Assembly (NCBI GenBank): GCA_002369075.1 | Contig: DFEG01000040.1 | Coordinates: 4,166 to 68,165 of the forward strand | Length of the DNA stretch: 64,000 bases | Direction: 5' to 3' | DNA from: Bacteroidales bacterium UBA3808 | Lineage (GTDB): Bacteria > Bacteroidota > Bacteroidia > Bacteroidales > Paludibacteraceae | Shown here: positions 58,393 to 64,000 of the stretch, one piece after another | Layout of the letters: each line of letters opens with the position of its first letter | How positions within the stretch are numbered: the stretch's first letter is position 1 | The notes under the pieces: model-generated | Told to the model about the DNA's origin: nothing | The model's input: only the letters and a program-made list of their open reading frames with translations | Database searches by the model: none | Translations under genes and position numbers: made by a program

Positions 58393-59378
58393 TCGGCAAC
58401 CAAGGCGGTCATTCCCGGGCGCAGGTTTGGTATAGTCACCGTAGGGCGGCATTTGACATCGAACGTACGGACATCGTAACCTCCGTTCTGCTTGGTCGAA
58501 CGCCACGTAGCGTAGGTTCCCATCGCCTTGATATGCGTGACGGCAAGCGGGTACTTGACATTATTGCCGAGCGCCGGGATCGTCGCTTCCACCACACTTC
58601 CCATGGGGAAGAGGTACAACATGTCCTCGCGGACCGCGAACGTGAACCACACATCGCTCATATCGACAATAGACATCACAGGACTCCCCTGCCCCACGAG
58701 TTCTCCGACCTTCGGGAAGAGCTCTGACACCTCTCCGTCACAGGGCGAAAGGAGGTACTTCTCCGCCTCTGCGGCAGCCACTTCCTGCAATATACCATCG
58801 ACTCTCGCCACCTGTGCTTCCGCGGCGGCTTTGTCCTCTTCACGTGCTCCGGAGAGCGCCATCTGGTACTGTGAGCGTGCCGCTTTGACGGTAGCTTGCG
58901 CAGCCTTGTACTGCGCCTCCACCTCGTCCCGTTTCTGTGCGGAGACCACTCCTTTGTCAAAGAGCCGCTGCACGCGCTCATAGGACTTGCGATAGATCTC
59001 CTCGCCGGCTTTGGCTTTCTGGTAGAGTTCATAGGCACCCTGTATCTGTTCCCCGCGTGCACCGTTCTTGGCTTTCTGGTTGACGGCTTCCGCCATCTCT
59101 CGCGCAGCCAGCGCCTGTGCTTTCTTCGCCTCCACCTCCGGCGAATAGATGACGACGAGCGTGTCGCCTTTCTTCACCTGCTCACCCTCCTCATAGAGGT
59201 ACATCTCAATACGTCCCGGCACTTTGCCGGACACGCGGTACTCAGCCGCCTCCGCCTCTCCCTGAATAAGCGTCTTTTCCGGGCGGAGGGCGATAATACC
59301 GACTACCGCAACAATAACGACTACTGTCAGCAATGCAATCAAGCCGAACAGCAGACTACCTTCTTTCTGGTGTTTCAT
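58389..59378 (-). CDS. HlyD-family periplasmic adaptor
   Basis: 329 residues. N-terminal membrane anchor (IALLTVVVIVAVVGIIAL), biotinyl-lipoyl-like half (EYRVSGKVPGRIEMYLYEEGEQVKKGDTLVVIYS), a long alpha-hairpin (YEKAQALAAREMAEAVNQKAKN..YQMALSGAREEDK) and a beta-barrel with LSPCDGEVSELFPKVGELVGQG. Links inner-membrane permeases to TolC. One base from the TolC gene. Confidence 0.93.
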   Translation of the reverse strand: MKHQKEGSLLFGLIALLTVVVIVAVVGIIALRPEKTLIQGEAEAAEYRVSGKVPGRIEMYLYEEGEQVKKGDTLVVIYSPEVEAKKAQALAAREMAEAVNQKAKNGARGEQIQGAYELYQKAKAGEEIYRKSYERVQRLFDKGVVSAQKRDEVEAQYKAAQATVKAARSQYQMALSGAREEDKAAAEAQVARVDGILQEVAAAEAEKYLLSPCDGEVSELFPKVGELVGQGSPVMSIVDMSDVWFTFAVREDMLYLFPMGSVVEATIPALGNNVKYPLAVTHIKAMGTYATWRSTKQNGGYDVRTFDVKCRPTVTIPNLRPGMTALVAE

Positions 59379-59379
59379 A

Positions 59380-60834
59380 TTACAATTTACCTAAATACTT
59401 ACGAAGTTGTGTTTCCGTTGTTTTCGCTTCAGCCTCTGCGTCCACGAGATCGGTAGCAGCCGCCAGCCACGCCGTCTGCGCCTGCATGAGCTCGGAGGAG
59501 GTGATCATGCCGGCATCGTACGACTCCTGCGCCATACGGAGCACCTCCGCCGCATTGTTGCAGGTCAACCGCGCGAGCGCAATTTTCTGCTGCGCTTCCG
59601 CTAATTTCTGGTTCGCCTGCGTAGTCTGGAGTGTCAGCAGCGCCCGCGTCTCCTCGGTCTTGAGCTCGACCGCTTTGGCAGCGTGTTTGGCGGCTTTGTA
59701 ACGGAGAATATCATCCGCATGCGCAATCGGCACATTGACGACCACACCTGCCGAGAAGAACCCTTTTCCGTCCCATTTGCTGCTAAATCCGTTATCCACA
59801 TTCGGGTTGGTGTAGATATATCCGGCGGAGGCTACTATATTCGGCTGCAAGCCGGCGGCAGCAATCATGGCGTTGGACCTGGCAATCTTCTCCGCCTCCT
59901 CCAGCATACGCAACTCGGGGCGGGCATTGACAGCGGCATCCGAGTTCGCCGAATCGGAAGGAAGTGCAATCTCCGACAGCCCGGACTCATCGAGTCGGAA
60001 AGCCGTAGAGAGCGGCAGTCCGCAAACCTGTGCCAACGCCATATTTGAGAGCGTGAGACCATTCTCCGCTTGCAGTTTCTTGACCTCCGCCTCGCCGCGT
60101 TTGGTGGTTACTTTGAGGAGGTCGGATTGCGTGACGAGTCCTTCATCCAGAGCTTCCTTGACATCGGTCTCCAGTTGGCAGAGAAGTTTGTAATACTGCT
60201 CGGCGAGCTCTTTCTTTTTTCCGACCGAGACCACCCTCCAGTACGCCTCATCTACCGAATAGATGATTGCCTCGCGCTTGTTCTCGGACTCGATCGCAGC
60301 GATATTCTCCGTGGCCTTGGCAATCTTGTACATATTGATCAGCCTGCCGCCGACATATATCGGCTGCGTGACTCCCACCTGCGCCACGACTATGTGGTGC
60401 AGATCGAATGTCAGTTTGTCATACACCATCTGGTAGGCATCGGCGATACGTTGGCCCGCGGCGTCAGAGATAGTGCCGGTAACGCCGTCACGCCACTTCC
60501 AGGTAGCCGTCCCGTCGGGATTGACAGTCGCGGTACCGAAGGTAAAGTCCGTGGTGTTCGACAGCAGATGCGCGTTGCGGGAGTTATACATATACGAGCC
60601 GTTCGCGGTAATCTTCGGGAACATGGAGGCAAGCGCCGCCTGACGGTTGTATCTGGCAGCCAGACGCGTCTCTTCCTGCGACTTGGCAGAGTTACCTGAA
60701 GAGAGGGCTAAGTCACGGCATTGCTTGAGCGAATAATAGGTCGTGTCCGCCGCTTTGGCAGCCAGGACGGACAAAACACACAGACATATGACAGACAAGC
60801 GTCTTATTTGTTCATTTTTCATCTTGTTTTGCAT
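59380..60834 (-). CDS. TolC-family outer-membrane efflux protein
   Basis: 484 residues. Signal peptide (start at the first or fifth-codon Met), then two outer-membrane-efflux repeats with ALEQCRDLALSSGNSAKSQEETRLAARY and LRMAQESYDAGMITSSELMQAQTAWLAAATDLVDAEAE. Exit duct for the HlyD-ABC-2 exporter. The C-terminal EAKTTETQLRKYLGKL is typical. Next upstream gene is an acyltransferase with 48 bp between. Confidence 0.92.
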   Translation of the reverse strand: MQNKMKNEQIRRLSVICLCVLSVLAAKAADTTYYSLKQCRDLALSSGNSAKSQEETRLAARYNRQAALASMFPKITANGSYMYNSRNAHLLSNTTDFTFGTATVNPDGTATWKWRDGVTGTISDAAGQRIADAYQMVYDKLTFDLHHIVVAQVGVTQPIYVGGRLINMYKIAKATENIAAIESENKREAIIYSVDEAYWRVVSVGKKKELAEQYYKLLCQLETDVKEALDEGLVTQSDLLKVTTKRGEAEVKKLQAENGLTLSNMALAQVCGLPLSTAFRLDESGLSEIALPSDSANSDAAVNARPELRMLEEAEKIARSNAMIAAAGLQPNIVASAGYIYTNPNVDNGFSSKWDGKGFFSAGVVVNVPIAHADDILRYKAAKHAAKAVELKTEETRALLTLQTTQANQKLAEAQQKIALARLTCNNAAEVLRMAQESYDAGMITSSELMQAQTAWLAAATDLVDAEAEAKTTETQLRKYLGKL

Positions 60835-60882
60835 ATTTAAAAGCCACGGTTATGGTAACAAAAAGCGTGCCAGATAGAACAC

Positions 60883-61536
60883 TTAATGTTGTATATTTGT
60901 ATTATACCAGTTTTCAAGTTTCTCATTGAACTCTCTGCGTGTGAGAGTCTTCGCCCACTGGCGCAGTTCTTCCGTGTGGTCCTCAAAGTGCAGCGTGACC
61001 GTCCGCCGCCATTTCCATTGCTTGGGTTTGAGTTTGGACCAGCGGCTGGACTCCAACCCGCGCATTCTACAAAGGATCACGCGCACGCCCGCCGGAAGTT
61101 CCCGACAGACCTCATATGCCATGCGGCGGTTACCGATGACCTCTTTGTCAATGGTCTTCACGTGCCCCGATGGATAGAAACAGAGCTGTTTGCCGGCAGC
61201 GAGACTGTCAATGGCGATACGGCTCAACTGACTTGCTTCCGCCACGCTCTCCTCGCGGCTCATGGCACTCTTGCTGAGGTCCGGCACTTCGATGGCGCCG
61301 CCCAGTTTCAGCACCCGTCCGTAGAGCCAGTGGCGCATGAACAGTTCATCGACCATCGGACTGATAGGCAGCCACCACTCTTCGCTGAAGAGAATCAGCG
61401 GATCCATGTACGCAGTATGGTTGGGCAGAACGAGGTGGGTGCTCTTGTCGCGCAGCAGTTCCTCGCCCGTCACACGGACATCATAATGCCAGTGCAGAAA
61501 GAATTTGATTATTTTGCCTAATGTGTATCGGGTCAT
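60883..61536 (-). CDS. 1-acylglycerol-3-phosphate acyltransferase-like protein
   Basis: 217 residues. PlsC-type motif I NHTAYMDP (HX4D), and FYPSGHVKT as motif III-like. Makes or remodels phosphatidic acid at the membrane. The unusual C-terminus (RRTVTLHFEDHTEELRQW) is a soluble extension. Lies between the exporter genes and a HAD phosphatase. Confidence 0.88.
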   Translation of the reverse strand: MTRYTLGKIIKFFLHWHYDVRVTGEELLRDKSTHLVLPNHTAYMDPLILFSEEWWLPISPMVDELFMRHWLYGRVLKLGGAIEVPDLSKSAMSREESVAEASQLSRIAIDSLAAGKQLCFYPSGHVKTIDKEVIGNRRMAYEVCRELPAGVRVILCRMRGLESSRWSKLKPKQWKWRRTVTLHFEDHTEELRQWAKTLTRREFNEKLENWYNTNIQH

Positions 61537-61540
61537 AACA

Positions 61541-61564
61541 GTTTAACGGATTAACGGATTAACG
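61541..61564. repeat. Octamer array (GATTAACG) between acyltransferase and HAD gene
   Basis: gtttaacg, gattaacg, gattaacg. Confidence 0.85.
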
Positions 61565-62202
61565 GTTTCAAGGAGGGAGGCACCGCCCCGCCTGTCAAAG
61601 AAAATAGTGTCCATGCCGGCTGCACGCGCTCCGAGAATGTCGGTGGTCATCGAATCGCCGATCATGACCACCTCGTCCGGCTGCAAACCGGCACGGCGGA
61701 GAGCTTCCCGAAAGAAACGGATGTCGGGTTTGTCATAACCGATGTCCATGGATATAAACGTGTCCTCGAAATAATGCAGAATCCCCGCATGTTCCAGCCG
61801 CGAGCGCTGCAGGTGACCGAAACTATTGCTGGCGGCAAAGAGCCTGTACCCTTTCTCGCGGAGTAAGTCCAACATCTCCTTGGCACCGGGCACGAGCGCG
61901 TGGGTCGTGCCCCACGCCACGCGGAAAGCGTGTTTGAACTGCTCCGTCATTTCCTCTTTCGCCAAGGGTGTACGGAGACTGTCGTAAATAGTCTCTATGA
62001 ACTCCGCCGGATACATGTCCATCACCTCGGCGATCGTGTATTTGCCGTGCTTGGCTTCGGAGAAAAGCCGTCCGGCGATGTCGAAGAAGAGTTGGAAGAA
62101 CTCTGGGTGCTCCGGCATAGCCGCATCAAACGCCGCCCGACAACAAGGAACATAGTCCAGCAGCGTATCATCTACATCTATAAAAACAGCTTTATATTGC
62201 AT
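61543..62202 (-). CDS. YjjG-like HAD phosphatase
   Basis: 219 residues. HAD motif I VFIDVDDTLLDYV, motif II in ASNSFGHLQ, motif III KPDIRFF and motif IV VMIGDSMTTDILGARAAGMDTIFFD. Close to noncanonical pyrimidine nucleotidase YjjG. Follows tRNA-Pro on the same strand, likely cotranscribed. Confidence 0.9.
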   Translation of the reverse strand: MQYKAVFIDVDDTLLDYVPCCRAAFDAAMPEHPEFFQLFFDIAGRLFSEAKHGKYTIAEVMDMYPAEFIETIYDSLRTPLAKEEMTEQFKHAFRVAWGTTHALVPGAKEMLDLLREKGYRLFAASNSFGHLQRSRLEHAGILHYFEDTFISMDIGYDKPDIRFFREALRRAGLQPDEVVMIGDSMTTDILGARAAGMDTIFFDRRGGASLLETVNPLIR

Positions 62203-62263
62203 TTCATTAAAAACGGAGAGCCATATTACAGACTCTCCTATTCGCTATGTTTTCAGCACTATG

Positions 62264-62338
62264 TCGGGTAGGCGAGATTCGAACTCACGACCTCCTGCTC
62301 CCAAAGCAGGCATTCTAACCGGGCTGAACTACTACCCG
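62264..62338 (-). tRNA. tRNA-Pro (UGG)
   Basis: 75-nt cloverleaf on the minus strand: acceptor CGGGTAG/CTACCCG, anticodon stem CCTGC/GCAGG with loop TTTGGGA giving anticodon TGG, and the T-arm GTTCGAAT. CCA is not encoded. A promoter with a leader of only about 5 bases lies directly upstream. Confidence 0.97.
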
Positions 62339-62348
62339 AAAACGGCGA

Positions 62349-62379
62349 CAAAGGTACTGCTTTTTTTTGACATATGCAA
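62349..62379 (-). promoter_or_regulatory. tRNA-Pro/HAD operon promoter
   Basis: Minus strand TTGCATATGTCAAAAAAAA, spacer 20 bp, TACCTTTG (62349-62356); nearly identical to the metK promoter. Confidence 0.82.
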
Positions 62380-62409
62380 GGATTTGCGTATTTTTTTTCG
62401 CTGAAGAGC

Positions 62410-63411
62410 CTATTTTCCCTTGATTTTGTCAAAGCCGGAACCGAAAACGCCACTCACATCGGCGATGGAGACTAAGGCATTGGGGTCGATCTCGTGAATC
62501 AAACTCATGACCAGCGAACTCTCGGGTTTACGGACAAGCACCGAGATCACCTTCACCGGCTGTTTGGAATACCAACCCGTGCCGTCCAGTACCGTCACAC
62601 CGCGGTTGACGGTCGTGTTGATGGCAGTAGCTATCTCGTCGTACTTGGACGAATAGATCAGGAAATGGACGGAGCGGTGCAGCCGCGCCATGAGCCAGTC
62701 CACCGCCACGGTATAGGAGATGGTCATCGCAACACCGTAGAGCACACGCTTGATTTTGAGGATTTGGAGATTTGAGGATTTGAGGATTTGAAGATTGTCG
62801 GCATCGTGCATCATTGAGTCCGGCAGCGGCAGGAAGAATGCCGAAGCGATAATGATAATATCGCACGCAAGCATGATATTGCCGAGCGAGATATTATGAT
62901 AGTGGTTGATGATCATCGCCACGATATCCGTACCTCCTGATGAACCGTTAGCTGCCAGCACGCAGCCCAGACTGAGCCCGAACACAAAACCGCCGATGAT
63001 GGCACCTAACCACGGGTCTGCGATAATAGGCTCCGGCAGAATGGGTATCACGCGGTACCAGAAGGTGATCGCCGCCACGCCTACCATCGTCCGAATGGTA
63101 AACCTCCACCCTACTGTCAGTCCGGCAATGATAAGCAGAATAGCGTTGAACACAAAGGTCGTCAGCCACACCGGTATCGCGCCGCCGTACTCGGGGAAGA
63201 GCGAGGGGAACATACCTCCGGTGACATAATAAATCACAGAGCATATACCCGTCAGTCCGCCGCCCACAAACGCGTGCGGCAGCAACACCCAGTTCACCAT
63301 CAGAGCCATCGGGAAGATACCGAAGATGATTGCCAGGTACTCAAATACCGTCCTTGTCCGGGACTGACTCGGCGCATTGTGCGGATTTACGTATTGATGA
63401 AAGCGCAGCAT
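62410..63411 (-). CDS. YitT-family membrane protein (2)
   Basis: 333 residues; DUF161 core (FVGGGLTGICSVIYYVTGG, GSSGGTDIVAMIINHYHNISLGNIMLACDI) and a DUF2179 C-terminus (VNRGVTVLDGTGWYSKQPVKVISVLVRKPE). An octamer array encodes NLQILKSSNLQILK after the fourth helix, a segment the neighbouring paralogue lacks. Follows directly on the third copy with 40 bp between. Confidence 0.9.
   Translation of the reverse strand: MLRFHQYVNPHNAPSQSRTRTVFEYLAIIFGIFPMALMVNWVLLPHAFVGGGLTGICSVIYYVTGGMFPSLFPEYGGAIPVWLTTFVFNAILLIIAGLTVGWRFTIRTMVGVAAITFWYRVIPILPEPIIADPWLGAIIGGFVFGLSLGCVLAANGSSGGTDIVAMIINHYHNISLGNIMLACDIIIIASAFFLPLPDSMMHDADNLQILKSSNLQILKIKRVLYGVAMTISYTVAVDWLMARLHRSVHFLIYSSKYDEIATAINTTVNRGVTVLDGTGWYSKQPVKVISVLVRKPESSLVMSLIHEIDPNALVSIADVSGVFGSGFDKIKGK
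62752..62791. repeat. In-gene octamer array in YitT (GGATTTGA)
   Basis: gattttga, ggatttgg, agatttga, ggatttga, ggatttga. Confidence 0.88.
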
Positions 63412-63416
63412 CTATT

Positions 63417-63473
63417 CAGTTGACAGTTGACAATTGACAGTTGACAGTGGGTCATTTACCGTTCGCCATCGGG
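63417..63473. repeat. Heptamer array between the YitT genes (CAGTTGA)
   Basis: cagttga, cagttga, caattga, cagttga, cagtggg, (t), catttac, cgttcgc, catcggg. Two unit families fused; it covers the third YitT stop codon. Confidence 0.88.
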
Positions 63474-64000
63474 TCAAAGCCCTGTCCGAACACACCGCGT
63501 ACCTGACTCTGACTGACAAAGGCGTTCGGGTCGATGGCTCTCACGAGACGGAAAATCGTAGCCGATTCATAAGAACGGGCTATCGTCGTCACCACCTTCA
63601 TGGGCTGTTTGTAATAGCCGCCTTCCGCCTCCAGAAACGTGCATCCGCGGTGCGCCTGCGTGATAATCGCCTCGGCTATCTCGTCGGGTTTCTGGGTAAA
63701 AATCATGAACTGCACCGACTGCCGCATCCGGTTCATGACCCAGTCCACAGCCGTCGAGCTCATGAACGTATAGGTAAGACCGAAGAGTATCTTCTCTATC
63801 GCGCCCTGCGTTCCAGCCGCCTGTATGGTAGGCAGGAAGAAAGCCGAGGAGATAATGGTCATGTCCGCCACAAGTAACACCCTTCCCATCGGCAGATGGT
63901 GGTACTTGTTAACGATCATCGCCACGATGTCCGTGCCACCGGTGGAGCCGTTGTTGAGGAAACAGATACCTAAGAAACAGCCCGTGAACAGGCCGCCGAC
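63452..64000 (-). CDS. YitT-family membrane protein (3), partial (start beyond window)
   Basis: The 3' part of a third YitT gene; the frame remains open to the window edge. Visible: the end of the membrane core (NKYHHLPMGRVLLVADMTIISSAFFLP, KILFGLTYTFMSSTAVDWVMNRM) and the DUF2179 domain with CTFLEAEGGYYKQPMKVVTTIARSYES. Closely related to copy 2, which differs by the repeat-encoded insertion. Possibly a tandem duplication. Confidence 0.9.
   Translation of the reverse strand, partial: VGGLFTGCFLGICFLNNGSTGGTDIVAMIVNKYHHLPMGRVLLVADMTIISSAFFLPTIQAAGTQGAIEKILFGLTYTFMSSTAVDWVMNRMRQSVQFMIFTQKPDEIAEAIITQAHRGCTFLEAEGGYYKQPMKVVTTIARSYESATIFRLVRAIDPNAFVSQSQVRGVFGQGFDPMANGK

Overview
The window is a piece of a Bacteroidales chromosome. 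The family evidence is a SusC-type TonB-dependent receptor, DUF4296, DUF4837, a BT0820-like HAD phosphatase, a dipeptidyl peptidase IV, two AraC-type regulators, and promoters of the Bacteroidetes type (TTTG, about 20 bp, TAnnTTTG). Genus and species cannot be read from the sequence alone. Coding density is very high. Most genes lie on the minus strand in long runs with 1-10 bp overlaps.

Layout. 0-4 kb: the 5' part of a SusC receptor and the membrane-anchored sugar-sensing AraC regulator upstream of it; a large TGTTGCA palindrome sits just upstream of the susC promoter. 4.2-6.7 kb (+): a SAM-II-like riboswitch with terminator, then metK and holA. 6.7-23.2 kb (-): one run from the yceD promoter through rpmF, an RluB-type synthase, an MMPL exporter, a glycan/lipid-modification cassette (sugar transferase, nucleotidyltransferase-fold protein, GT-C enzyme, ATP-grasp, ArnC-like GT2, NeuD/PglD-like acyltransferase, two small EamA/SMR proteins, WecE-like aminotransferase, second GT-C enzyme), lspA and a DUF4296 lipoprotein. 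23.4-26.2 kb: a Crp-like regulator, an AraC regulator and a DUF4837 lipoprotein. 26.2-33.5 kb (-): PnuC, a Big_5 lipoprotein, polysaccharide deacetylase, ROK glucokinase, DPP IV and a secreted protein. 33.6-34.9 kb (+): an RluA-type synthase. 35-48.6 kb (-): an RSH (p)ppGpp enzyme without its hydrolase domain, recR, small genes, and an AT-richer surface-glycan locus (two FemAB-like acyltransferases, deacetylase, ATP-grasp, phosphatidylserine-decarboxylase-like proenzyme, DUF354 protein, wecB). 48.7-50.1 kb (+): a membrane-anchored unknown and rsmD. 50.1-54.9 kb (-): a TPR protein, ribH, lysC, YitT and manA. 55.3-62.4 kb (-): tRNA-Pro, a HAD phosphatase, an acyltransferase, a TolC/HlyD/two-permease exporter without an ATPase, and a flavodoxin-ferredoxin. 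62.4-64 kb: two further YitT proteins.

The most unusual property is a dense scatter of short tandem arrays (unit mostly 7 bp, sometimes 8, 11 or 15) at about 36 places, roughly one per 2 kb. Sixteen lie in frame inside conserved genes, including metK (twice), holA, recR, rsmD, lysC, two sites in an RluA-type gene and two in DPP IV. The same unit families recur at unrelated loci and in both orientations. This resembles the STRR heptamer repeats of filamentous cyanobacteria and is the leading candidate for an undescribed element here. A second genome-wide pattern is an extended promoter, TTTGCATATGTCAAAA upstream of TAnnTTTG with a nearly invariant 20-bp spacer, seen about 12 times, twice in overlapping divergent pairs.
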